Below, in pieces: positions 56,455-64,000 of a stretch of 64,000 nucleotides of DNA (position 1 is its first letter; each line of letters begins with the position of its first letter). The DNA is taken from positions 1 through 64,000 of the IMG/VR virus record IMGVR_UViG_3300033984_000268, one strand, 5' to 3'. The notes below the pieces were generated by a model, which did not search any database, had not been told where the DNA came from, and worked only from the letters and a program-made list of their open reading frames with translations. Origin of the DNA: a virus. The translations under genes were made by a program, and so were the position numbers.

Positions 56455-56476
56455 AACCCTCTATTGCTAGAGGGTT
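56455..56476 (-). terminator. Second of two tandem intrinsic terminators
   Basis: AACCCTCT and AGAGGGTT form a perfect 8-base-pair stem with a 6-base loop. On the minus strand the T-rich tail TCTTTTTGCTTTTT follows. It comes about 20 bases after the terminator at 56496-56521 and insulates the appendage unit from the connector unit. Confidence 0.8.
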
Positions 56477-56495
56477 CAAATACAAAGAGTAAAAA

Positions 56496-56521
56496 TTGGC
56501 CCCGGATTATCCCAGGACCAA
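56496..56521 (-). terminator. First of two tandem intrinsic terminators
   Basis: On the minus strand, TTGGTCCTGGG pairs with TCCGGGGCCAA (three G-U pairs) around the loop ATAA, directly followed by TTTTT. It is 41 bases downstream of the 578-aa gene. The GC-rich stem stands out from the surrounding AT-rich sequence. Confidence 0.75.
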
Positions 56522-56562
56522 CTCTAGTCAGCCACATTAAACCAACCTCTCTGTGACAATCA

Positions 56563-58299
56563 TTAATATTTTATAATGTATCGCATTGTAATACTTTTTT
56601 GTCTATTATCTCCTGATGCTGTACCTGTAATTGTTCCGGCACCTGTTCCAGTGATTGGTCCAGATCCAGTTCCTGACATTGTACCTGTTGCAGCAGTTGT
56701 ACCTCCTGTACCTGCATTACCTATTGTTCCTGAAAATGTATGGGTGTGATCTATTTGTTGTTGAGTATCACCACCATTAAAATTACCATCTGCTCCAATT
56801 AAAACTCTAGTATAATCACCAGTTCTTGCAGTTACAGGACTAGCATCACCTGATGTACCATTTGTAGTAGCGGTCATCAATTGTGCTCTACCACCTCCAA
56901 TCGACACACCAGTAAGACTATGTGTATGTTCAGGTAAATTTCCAATACCAATTGTAACAGATGCTGTACCTGTTACAGTAACAGAAGCATTTCCTGCTAA
57001 TGTTGCTATAGTTGCAGTTCCAACAACAGTTCCAACAGAAGCATTATCCCCAACTTCATTTCCAGTATTTGCAGCTGTTCCACCATAAGGAATTTTATCA
57101 ATTAAATTTGGAACCGAAAATGTATTTGGGGGTACTGGATTCAAATTATATTCTGTTCCAATTACACTAAATAAATCACCATACGTTACTGTAGAAACTA
57201 TTTGACCATCGCATAATAACCATCCAACTGGAACAGTAACACCTACAGCACCAGCCCATGGAATAATACCACCTACAGGAAATAAACCTGCACCTGCGCC
57301 TTGAGCTGTTGAGTTGCCGCCAGTATTATTTGGTATTGCATCTTGTCCTGGAATATTATATGATGCACTTATTTCTGTATTAGCAGCCGGAATACTTCCA
57401 TTTGCATGAACTAATGTAACTACGTATATATGTGTATTTCCAGAAACTCCTAAACCATCTACTTTATAAATACCAAAGTTTGCAGAATTTTGAGCATCAA
57501 CCAATTGTATAATGCTGTTTTTTACAATTCCTTGAGCCCATTGTAGTCCACCATTTATAGCACCTACAGCACCACCATATCCATTTATTGTAGTATGGCT
57601 AATTGCTATTTGTGTAACAGCAGTGTAAGTTGCTGCACCACTAACACCTACTGTACCAGCAACCGCACCATCACCTTTCTTAAAGAGAACTGAATTAGCA
57701 CCCATGTTTCCTTGAATACCCAATAAACCAGGTGCACCAGCAGAACCAGGAGTTCCCTGATCTCCTTTAGGAAGAGTAAAGTTTAATGCATACGGATTGG
57801 TTCCAGTAACTGCTACTGCAGGTGTTGGTCCTTGTGTAACAACGCCAATAGTTATTGTAGGTGCAGGTCCAGTTTGACCTGGCGCGCCATTTTGACCAGG
57901 ATTTCCTTGCTGTCCTTGTTGACCAGGATTTCCTTGTTGACCTTGTGCTCCTGGAGTTCCACTTCCAACACCTGCTGGTCCTGGAGGTCCTGCCGGTCCT
58001 TGAAAACCACGAGGTCCTCTTAATCCTGTTCCACCAGCACCACCATTAGCTCCACCAGCTCCGTTAGCACCATTACCACCAGCACCGCCATTGTTACCAT
58101 TAACACCGCCAAAACCATTAGCACCGTTAGTACCATTTCCACCAAAACCATTTGAGCCATTGGTTCCATTACCACCACTTGATCCATTACTGCCAAAACC
58201 ATTGCCACCAAAACTATTGCTTCCATTGCCGCTACTTGAATTATTGCCACTGTTTTGACAAGAACCTTTACAACTTTTAACTTTACATTTTATACACAT
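56563..58299 (-). CDS. Collagen-like tail-collar appendage protein (578 aa)
   Basis: Domains in order: a Cys cluster at residues 2, 5, 10 and 14 (MCIKCKVKSCKGSC); a Gly/Asn/Ser tract at 20-92; a collagen-type Gly-X-Y run at about 92-145 (GLRGPRGFQGPAGPPGPAG onward); a beta-rich linker; a phage tail-collar domain at about 340-384 with GGIIPWAG and GWLLCDGQ; and a C-terminal region with two HTHS/HTHT-like His motifs and Gly/Thr-rich repeats. Such proteins form trimeric fibres that contact the host surface. It is the last gene of the appendage unit before the tandem terminators. The start follows an AT-rich 11-base gap. Confidence 0.85.
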   Translation of the reverse strand: MCIKCKVKSCKGSCQNSGNNSSSGNGSNSFGGNGFGSNGSSGGNGTNGSNGFGGNGTNGANGFGGVNGNNGGAGGNGANGAGGANGGAGGTGLRGPRGFQGPAGPPGPAGVGSGTPGAQGQQGNPGQQGQQGNPGQNGAPGQTGPAPTITIGVVTQGPTPAVAVTGTNPYALNFTLPKGDQGTPGSAGAPGLLGIQGNMGANSVLFKKGDGAVAGTVGVSGAATYTAVTQIAISHTTINGYGGAVGAINGGLQWAQGIVKNSIIQLVDAQNSANFGIYKVDGLGVSGNTHIYVVTLVHANGSIPAANTEISASYNIPGQDAIPNNTGGNSTAQGAGAGLFPVGGIIPWAGAVGVTVPVGWLLCDGQIVSTVTYGDLFSVIGTEYNLNPVPPNTFSVPNLIDKIPYGGTAANTGNEVGDNASVGTVVGTATIATLAGNASVTVTGTASVTIGIGNLPEHTHSLTGVSIGGGRAQLMTATTNGTSGDASPVTARTGDYTRVLIGADGNFNGGDTQQQIDHTHTFSGTIGNAGTGGTTAATGTMSGTGSGPITGTGAGTITGTASGDNRQKSITMRYIIKY

Positions 58300-58310
58300 A
58301 ATTTTTTATT

Positions 58311-60332
58311 TTAAATTGAAAGAGGTTTTTGAGGTGAAGCAGATGAAGTTGAAGTTGCAGGTGTATTTAAAGTTCCATTATTATTTACAAATTTTCCAAT
58401 ACCTGTAACAAAGTTATATTCTAAAACATTTATTCTTTTTGATGCTTTTGGAGTTAATGATTCTTGACCAGTTCCATTATAATATAAATCACCACCCATT
58501 GTTGAACCGTAAGAACCTGCTGCAGTACCAGCATTTAAATTATTACAAACAATAACCGGTGGCGTTGTTAATATTGTTTCAACACCACCTACAACTTGAA
58601 ATACAAAATTAGATAAATTAACTGCAGTTATAGGATTAGCTACAGTATTTGTATAAAATTTAGCAGTCATACCTACAGGATATCTACTTGGAGTTTGTTG
58701 ACTGGTATGCCACCAAGCTCTCATTTCTACAGCAAATGATTCTATAAAAGTAGAAATTTGTGTAGCTGTATTTGTTCCTACATTTGTACCAGCTAAACCA
58801 AATCTTGCTCTAATTTCTTTTACATTTATTAATATTGATTCTGCACCTATACCTGTATTATCCCCTGAATGCAAAAGAACAGATTCTTGAGTTAAAGGAA
58901 TACTACCATTTTTAAAGTAACCGTTTAAATTACTAACACCATCTCTTTTATATTTTGGAAAAACACCACCACCAGCAGCACCAGTATTAGTATGATGTCT
59001 AGCAGAATAACCGTAGTAATGTGAATCAAGTAAAGGATTATTTTCATCAGGTCCAGCATAAAGTCTAGTATGTGTATCTAAATCTCTACCTTGAACATCA
59101 TCTTTAACTACTTTTGTTACACCATTAAGAGTATAAGGTGTAAGATATATATCACCCCCATTTCCATCAGGCCAAGTATCTGTTGGATCTTTTAAAAATT
59201 TATAAGTAAGAACAATATAATCTGCTTGAATTTCAAATTGAACTTCTGTTGAAGGTACTCCCGGAACAGGAACACCACCATTCTCAATACAATCTACAGC
59301 TATTCTACAAACAGGCACACCACCACATACATCTAATTCACCATTTGCGCAAGTGTATTCACTTGGTAATGTTCCAGGAGGTGCTGTTGATATACCTATT
59401 AAGTTTTTAGATGAAAAATATATATATGGATTAAGATTAGCTTCAATATTTGTAGCTGATAATAATGTTGATTGAAAAGTTGCTAAAGGTATATCATATA
59501 TTTCAGCAACAACTGATGCTTTTGAAGTGGCTTGTGTTGTTGCATTTTTACCAGTTAATTTTATAACATGATTACCTGCAGGCAATGTAATAGGAAAAGC
59601 ATGTAAATGATAAAAACAAAGTGTATCAGCAGGAGCTGTAAAACCATCAAATATTGTTATAAATGGACCAACCCCCCCAATTGTATTTAATGCTACTTCT
59701 AATTTTACATAGTTATCTCCAGCAATAGCACAAATATATTCTTTGGCAGTTCCTATATTAAAACAAACATTAAATCCAAATTCTTCACCTGCAACAACTT
59801 TTGAAGTATCAGTTCTATTCCAAACACCAGCATTATTTAAACGACCTAATGCTAAATTACCTGAATTACCTGATGGAAAATCTCTACCCCATAAATCACT
59901 TTGAGTTGTACTTAATATAGGTATTGCTACTGACGCAGAATCTTTAACAACTGAACCAACATATGTTAAAGGAAGTACAAATGCAGGTGTAGTTAAGTCA
60001 CCTAAACTTTTAAATAATTTTATACCTAATTTATTATAAGAAGTTTCCGTTAAAGCTTTTTTAATAATTTGTGGAACACCAGGAAACAAAGGAGATTGAA
60101 GAACTTCACATGCACCTGTTAATGCATTTGATGTACTACCTTCAGGACATGTACATATACATGTCATTGGTTTCCAAGTAGGCCAACCAGCAGTATAAGT
60201 ACCATCATGATAACGAAGATCTCTTACTTTTGGATCAAGTAATTGCCATCCAAGTTGTCTATCTTTAAAATAAATATCATGGTAACATGGATCTAACCAA
60301 TTTTGACCATCAAAAATTTTATAATTTCCCAT
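58311..60332 (-). CDS. Virion surface protein candidate (673 aa)
   Basis: The product is beta-rich, with few charged residues and many Thr, Asn, Gly and Pro. The N-terminus has several Trp (NWLDPC, LGWQLLDP, GWPTWKPM) followed by a Cys-rich patch CICTC. A second Cys group appears near residue 330 (YTCANGELDVCGGVPVCR). There is no catalytic motif and no collagen repeat. It sits between two collagen-like genes with 2-11 base spacing, so it is probably part of the same surface appendage. Function beyond that is not visible. Confidence 0.65.
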   Translation of the reverse strand: MGNYKIFDGQNWLDPCYHDIYFKDRQLGWQLLDPKVRDLRYHDGTYTAGWPTWKPMTCICTCPEGSTSNALTGACEVLQSPLFPGVPQIIKKALTETSYNKLGIKLFKSLGDLTTPAFVLPLTYVGSVVKDSASVAIPILSTTQSDLWGRDFPSGNSGNLALGRLNNAGVWNRTDTSKVVAGEEFGFNVCFNIGTAKEYICAIAGDNYVKLEVALNTIGGVGPFITIFDGFTAPADTLCFYHLHAFPITLPAGNHVIKLTGKNATTQATSKASVVAEIYDIPLATFQSTLLSATNIEANLNPYIYFSSKNLIGISTAPPGTLPSEYTCANGELDVCGGVPVCRIAVDCIENGGVPVPGVPSTEVQFEIQADYIVLTYKFLKDPTDTWPDGNGGDIYLTPYTLNGVTKVVKDDVQGRDLDTHTRLYAGPDENNPLLDSHYYGYSARHHTNTGAAGGGVFPKYKRDGVSNLNGYFKNGSIPLTQESVLLHSGDNTGIGAESILINVKEIRARFGLAGTNVGTNTATQISTFIESFAVEMRAWWHTSQQTPSRYPVGMTAKFYTNTVANPITAVNLSNFVFQVVGGVETILTTPPVIVCNNLNAGTAAGSYGSTMGGDLYYNGTGQESLTPKASKRINVLEYNFVTGIGKFVNNNGTLNTPATSTSSASPQKPLSI

Positions 60333-60334
60333 AC

Positions 60335-60997
60335 TTATTGTTTAATCCAAATATCTCCAGGGCGTAATTTGTTAGCAACATACGTTCCACCTGCAGCAGT
60401 TGTGTCGATAAAGTTAGTAGTAAAACCTGGAATACCAGCATAAATATTTTGAAAAACTATATCTGTTGGTTCACCATTAGGTCCACCACCAGCAAAATTT
60501 TGCGCTGTACTATAGATACCTACAAATACTGCTACACCTCTACCATCTAAACCATTGCAACCATTATTAAGATTAGCCTGACTTATAATGCTACCGTCGG
60601 TTCCTTTTTTATTAACAACCGTTATACCACCATTACAACCACCTGTATATGGTGCAAGTTCAACAAAGTTTCCATTTTTACCAGTATCACCTGGTAATCC
60701 TGGGTTACCTGTAGTTCCAGGTGGGCCTTGTAACCCACTAAGACCATTAACACCAGCAGGACCGCTTGGCCCTAATGGCCCAGCTGTTCCATCTTTTCCA
60801 GGATCACCTTTTGGTCCTGTCGAACCAGCTTCACCCTTATCTCCTTTATCTCCTTTTGTACCACCTGAACCTTGAGCTCCAGTAAAACCTCGTTCTCCTT
60901 GCTCACCTTTATCGCCTTGGTCACCTTTAAAGCCGCGTGGTCCACGTACTCCTTTAGGAACAGGTGAACATAAACTATTTTTTTCGCAATCGCTCAT
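60335..60997 (-). CDS. Collagen-like protein (220 aa)
   Basis: Almost half the protein is one collagen-type Gly-X-Y run, residues about 16-109, with many charged triplets (GDKGEQGERG, GTKGDKGDKG) that stabilise collagen triple helices, and Pro-rich triplets near the end (GPPGTTGNPGLPG). The C-terminal 110 residues are a small beta-rich domain with NNGCNGLDGRG. Two Cys occur in the first ten residues. It should trimerise as a short fibre. It differs from the other two collagen-like proteins here, whose triplets are mainly uncharged. Confidence 0.8.
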   Translation of the reverse strand: MSDCEKNSLCSPVPKGVRGPRGFKGDQGDKGEQGERGFTGAQGSGGTKGDKGDKGEAGSTGPKGDPGKDGTAGPLGPSGPAGVNGLSGLQGPPGTTGNPGLPGDTGKNGNFVELAPYTGGCNGGITVVNKKGTDGSIISQANLNNGCNGLDGRGVAVFVGIYSTAQNFAGGGPNGEPTDIVFQNIYAGIPGFTTNFIDTTAAGGTYVANKLRPGDIWIKQ

Positions 60998-61015
60998 GAC
61001 TAATTTTTTTCAAAG

Positions 61016-61609
61016 TTAATAATGTATTTTAATATTCGGTCTGTTTGATAACAATGTACCTACACCTGTAACAGGTGCAGTAGCACTTGCTTTTGTTATA
61101 ACTGTATTTGCAACAGTAGAACCATCATTTCCACCAGAATCTCCTTGATATACACCCCATTGATTTTCCCAAACTAACATAAGATTTTTTACACCATCGT
61201 AAACAAAAGGAGTATCAAGTATAAATTGATACCATACATTGTTGTTTGGTATTCCAAATGTAAAAGCAGCTTTAACAGTAGCTAATCCAGTAAGAGTTAA
61301 TCCTGCAAATGACATGTCTGGACTTGCACTAAAAACAGCTTGATCAACCATTGCTAGTTTAAGTTCTTGATTAGGAAAAGATCTAGGTGTTGCATAACTT
61401 CTAAAATACAAACTTACAGCTGTAATAGTTTTAGGACCACCTAATTCAGCTGCTGTCCAAATAACAGCAGTCTTACCATATTTATCCGAACCATTTAATA
61501 TTAAATTATAAACACGTGTAGAACCTGTACCAATTTGTAAAACCCCTCCGGTAACTGGAGGGGTTACACTAACATCTCTGTGTCTTAATATTCCTATATG
61601 ACTTTGCAT
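61016..61609 (-). CDS. Beta-sandwich appendage protein candidate (197 aa)
   Basis: A compact beta-rich protein: repeated strands such as ITAVSLYFRSYA, ELKLAMVDQAVF, NVWYQFILDTPFVYDG and NLMLVWENQWGVY. The order resembles beta-sandwich domains common in phage fibres and bacterial adhesins, but no exact family is named. A strong hairpin (61541-61565) lies in its codons 15-23. It stands between two collagen-like genes and is probably a fibre tip or chaperone; inference. Confidence 0.6.
   Translation of the reverse strand: MQSHIGILRHRDVSVTPPVTGGVLQIGTGSTRVYNLILNGSDKYGKTAVIWTAAELGGPKTITAVSLYFRSYATPRSFPNQELKLAMVDQAVFSASPDMSFAGLTLTGLATVKAAFTFGIPNNNVWYQFILDTPFVYDGVKNLMLVWENQWGVYQGDSGGNDGSTVANTVITKASATAPVTGVGTLLSNRPNIKIHY
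61541..61565 (-). terminator. Terminator-like hairpin in the 5' coding region
   Basis: AACCCCTCC (61541-61549) pairs perfectly with GGAGGGGTT (61557-61565) around a 7-base loop; on the minus strand it runs into TTTTAC. It lies about 45 bases after the start codon and encodes PPVTGG, so coding constraint may explain it. It may attenuate transcription or lower translation. Confidence 0.4.
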
Positions 61610-61611
61610 AA

Positions 61612-63054
61612 TTATACTTTTAAATCACCACCTAAAAACCAAACTCCAGCTGAATTAAGTGTCATTGTTCCAAATGAATATTGTACTCTTAATCTTTTTT
61701 CAGCACCAGTTGAATTAAGTATTTCTGTTTGAGCTGGTGATACTCCACTTGTTCCTCCAACAAAAGTTACTTCACCAGTACCTTGTCTAATAATAGTACA
61801 TGTAAATCCAACAGGCGGAAGTGCATCTAAAAATACACCTGTTTTTGTAGCAATCGTAATAGCAGTACTTGTATTAATATAAATAATACTATTGTTATGC
61901 CAAGGTCTTAATACAAAAACACTACCGCTATTAACAGTATATACTTCAGGAATTGATTCACAAAGCCAACCATAAGTATATGAATACGTTGCTGTTATTG
62001 GATTATAAATAGTTGTTTTTAAACTATATGTATAAACAGCATTTCTATCTGTATTATAAACTTGATACCCAACAGCAACAGTTAATGCAAGCATTTCTGC
62101 ATTTGTTTTACTTGGTAATATATAAGGATTAGTTAATTGAAAACCAGGAATTGGCCATATTCCAGCACCCTTTGGTCCATACATCATGTATGTATTTGTA
62201 TTTAAATAGAAATCTCCATTTACTCCTAAAGAGTTACTTGGAACAGTTGTTCCATTTAAAACTGTTTTTCCATCTGCACCATTTAAACCATTGGTTCCAT
62301 TAGTACCATTCGTACCATTTATACCAGCGGATCCAGTTGCACCAGCACTACCTGTAGGACCAGCAGGACCAGTAGGGCCTGTGGGTCCTGTTAAACCAAT
62401 TGGACCAGTAGGGCCAGTTGCGCCAGTAATACCTTGAGGTCCAGTAGGGCCAGTTGCACCACCTGTACTTAATAAAGCCCATTGTGCACCATTTGCTGTT
62501 GGATTAACTCCAGTTACAGGTCCATTCCATACCCAATAAGAAGCTCCGTTGTATAAAGCTGTATCATTAGTAACATAAGTTGTACCAGCAGCATAATCAC
62601 CTTTCCAAACTAATCCACCTGGAGAAAGTCCAGGATTACCTTGAATACCGGTTGCACCAGTCAATCCAGTTGCACCTGTTGGGCCAGCAGGACCTGTTGG
62701 ACCTTGTGAACCGTTGGTACCATTAGTGCCACGCATAGATGTAGCAGTACCCCATACACCTGCAGTTTTAGGTCCGTATAAATCTAACGTAACAGTATTA
62801 ATGTAAAAATCTCCATTATTACCTAATGCATTAGAAGGTACAACAATACCATTTAAAGTTGATTTTCCATCAGCTCCTGTTGGACCAGTTGCTCCATCTA
62901 CTGGAAGACCAAAAACTTCTTGCCATGCTAAATTTCTCCATACATAATACTTATCATCAACATCTACATAATATGCAACATGTGGCAAAGTTCCTAATGC
63001 TGGTCTATTAATAGCCAACGGAACAACAATAATTTGAAAACTTGAATTTGACAT
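61612..63054 (-). CDS. Collagen-like tail fibre protein with duplicated module (480 aa)
   Basis: Two Gly-X-Y runs, about residues 109-146 and 199-262, dominated by GPTGPTG and GTNG triplets, alternate with globular parts. A module of about 40 residues occurs twice, at 62-101 and 261-300: each reads LNG, then VPSN, LG, NGDFY, NT, YGPK and AG-W in the same order. Residues 150-178 ([12 protein letters not shown], then YNGASYWVW) resemble a carbohydrate-binding module of the CBM5/12 type. The C-terminal 160 residues are beta-rich. This is typical of a trimeric host-binding fibre. Confidence 0.8.
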   Translation of the reverse strand: MSNSSFQIIVVPLAINRPALGTLPHVAYYVDVDDKYYVWRNLAWQEVFGLPVDGATGPTGADGKSTLNGIVVPSNALGNNGDFYINTVTLDLYGPKTAGVWGTATSMRGTNGTNGSQGPTGPAGPTGATGLTGATGIQGNPGLSPGGLVWKGDYAAGTTYVTNDTALYNGASYWVWNGPVTGVNPTANGAQWALLSTGGATGPTGPQGITGATGPTGPIGLTGPTGPTGPAGPTGSAGATGSAGINGTNGTNGTNGLNGADGKTVLNGTTVPSNSLGVNGDFYLNTNTYMMYGPKGAGIWPIPGFQLTNPYILPSKTNAEMLALTVAVGYQVYNTDRNAVYTYSLKTTIYNPITATYSYTYGWLCESIPEVYTVNSGSVFVLRPWHNNSIIYINTSTAITIATKTGVFLDALPPVGFTCTIIRQGTGEVTFVGGTSGVSPAQTEILNSTGAEKRLRVQYSFGTMTLNSAGVWFLGGDLKV

Positions 63055-63064
63055 ATCTTAATAA

Positions 63065-64000
63065 TTAATCTGTTATATTAGCAATTTGTTCAGAATCTAC
63101 AGAATCATAATACGATAACCTTAATCCACTAGCACTGTTCATAAACAGTTTTTTATTATAATTTGCATAAACGTGTAATGCAAGCGTAAAATCTGTATTT
63201 GCTACATCAATTTCTATCGATGTATTTTTAAATGTATTTATAGTAATGTTATTTTGAAATAATAAACCTATTACATTAATCATTGAATTAATTTTATTAA
63301 AACTAAATAATCCAGCGAATGATACATTTGTGCAAGAACCAGTAAATAAATTTGAACTAAATTCACTAGAAAATGATAGATTGTACACATGATCTAAAAA
63401 AGTTCCGTTTTGAGAATCAGATTTAAATGTTACATTATCTGCTGATTTTGCAAAAACTATATTAGGTAAATCAAACGTGTTAACGAGAGATGATGCACCA
63501 GCTGCTATACTTGTATTTCTAACTACATGAAGTCCGCTAAAATTAAATGTAGGAAATAATTGACTACCTAAACCTAAATCATAATATGATGAAAATACAC
63601 CTAATGCATCTGCATATCTTTTAAATTTAACACGTCTGTGATCATAATCTGTTTCATTTCCATATTCATCTTTACGATAAAGAATGCGTCCTTTAGTAGC
63701 AAAACCACCAACAGGTGTTGTATATTCAAGTTGATAATGAATAATATCTTTTGGGTATGCAACATCAAATGCTTCAAGTTGTAATTGATTTGAACTTAAT
63801 GCAAATACAATTAATGGACTTACTATTTCAGTTTGCAATGTTGTTGGAAGAGCACGTGTAACAGGAGTTGCATATTCAGGTAAATCATACATTGTAGCAA
63901 AGTCTGTTATTCTATAATACTCACCACGTTGCAAAGTATTATTTATTTTTAAATTTAATAAATTCGCATGTGTAATATCAACAATAGTTGCACCAGTAGG
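63065..64000 (-). CDS. Tail fibre / appendage protein, 5' end outside window
   Basis: The frame stays open to the right edge, and the codons before the first TTG read NLLNLKINNTLQRGEYYRITDF when joined, so the true start lies outside the window. The motif QRGEYYRITDF is common near the start of repeated domains in large phage fibres. The visible 311 residues end in a beta-helix-like region with many short hydrophobic strands separated by Asn, Ser and Thr. It is the most upstream late gene seen, and its stop is 10 bases from the next gene start. Confidence 0.7.
   Translation of the reverse strand, partial: PTGATIVDITHANLLNLKINNTLQRGEYYRITDFATMYDLPEYATPVTRALPTTLQTEIVSPLIVFALSSNQLQLEAFDVAYPKDIIHYQLEYTTPVGGFATKGRILYRKDEYGNETDYDHRRVKFKRYADALGVFSSYYDLGLGSQLFPTFNFSGLHVVRNTSIAAGASSLVNTFDLPNIVFAKSADNVTFKSDSQNGTFLDHVYNLSFSSEFSSNLFTGSCTNVSFAGLFSFNKINSMINVIGLLFQNNITINTFKNTSIEIDVANTDFTLALHVYANYNKKLFMNSASGLRLSYYDSVDSEQIANITD

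Noticed and set aside
56496-56562. Possible tRNA on the minus strand ending in GGGGCCA
   Set aside because: No matching 5' acceptor strand and no T-loop GTTCRA sequence; the GC-rich part folds better as a terminator hairpin followed by TTTTT.
57850-58250. CRISPR-like short repeats in the collagen/Gly-Asn region, also at 62280-62460 and 60660-60960
   Set aside because: The repeats are 9-base codon triplets of Gly-X-Y or Gly/Asn runs in one long reading frame, with no spacer pattern.
1-64000. Stop-codon reassignment (TAG or TGA recoded), as in some crAss-like phages
   Set aside because: All three stops end genes at expected places (TAG at 4904-4906 and 12042-12044, TGA at 1152-1154, TAA in many), and the giant frames have no in-frame stops to explain.

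Overview
The window is a strongly AT-rich, almost fully coding stretch of a tailed-phage genome. I read it as a crAss-like phage (order Crassvirales), probably of a Bacteroidetes host. Three things support this: two large opposed gene blocks; a run of three giant contiguous ORFs (2024, 3840 and 2344 codons), one with the DxDxD signature of the crAss-like virion RNA polymerase; and upstream of them, in the crAss-like order, a long muzzle-like tail protein, ring-like connector proteins, and collagen-like or tail-collar appendage genes. TAA, TAG and TGA all end real genes, so nothing suggests a recoded stop. Portal, capsid, terminase and integrase are not in the window. No tRNA, CRISPR array, IS element or intron was found. 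No gene-free stretch exceeds about 160 bases.

Plus strand, 1-15384 (early/replication block). It opens with a VWA-domain protein cut by the window edge, five very small genes, and a MoxR-like AAA+ ATPase: a MoxR/VWA pair. Next come an unrecognised 333-aa protein, a RecE-like PD-(D/E)XK exonuclease, a small protein and a strong terminator. Then follow a WGR-domain protein, an unknown protein, a family B DNA polymerase, a possible DUF932-type protein with a zinc ribbon and acidic tail, a second terminator and an SF1B (Dda/RecD-like) helicase. The block ends in a tightly overlapping string of about 13 small genes, of which only a MazG-like NTP pyrophosphohydrolase is recognisable. The last plus gene overlaps the last minus gene tail to tail by 26 bases.

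Minus strand, 64000-15359 (late block, read right to left). Appendage genes come first: a fibre cut by the window edge, three collagen-like proteins (one with a tail-collar domain), a beta-rich protein and a 673-aa virion-type protein. Two tandem terminators (56455-56521) close this unit. The next unit holds two or three connector or ring proteins and the 1664-aa muzzle candidate, and ends in another terminator (49290-49312). The final unit holds four internal-virion candidates (953, 725, 593 and 788 aa), the first with a peptidoglycan-binding domain, and then the three giant proteins.

The most notable result is in the giant proteins. All three carry a similar metallopeptidase-like module: HExxH or HExxxH, then an acidic helix about 50 residues on, then a basic Leu/Phe segment. 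The 3840-aa polymerase protein also ends in a SLOG-like (YspA/DprA-type) nucleotide-binding region followed by a DUF4326-like region. This suggests a multi-enzyme payload injected with the DNA: it would transcribe early genes and may process proteins or handle nucleotide signals in the host. These domain calls come from motif reading only and need profile searches.
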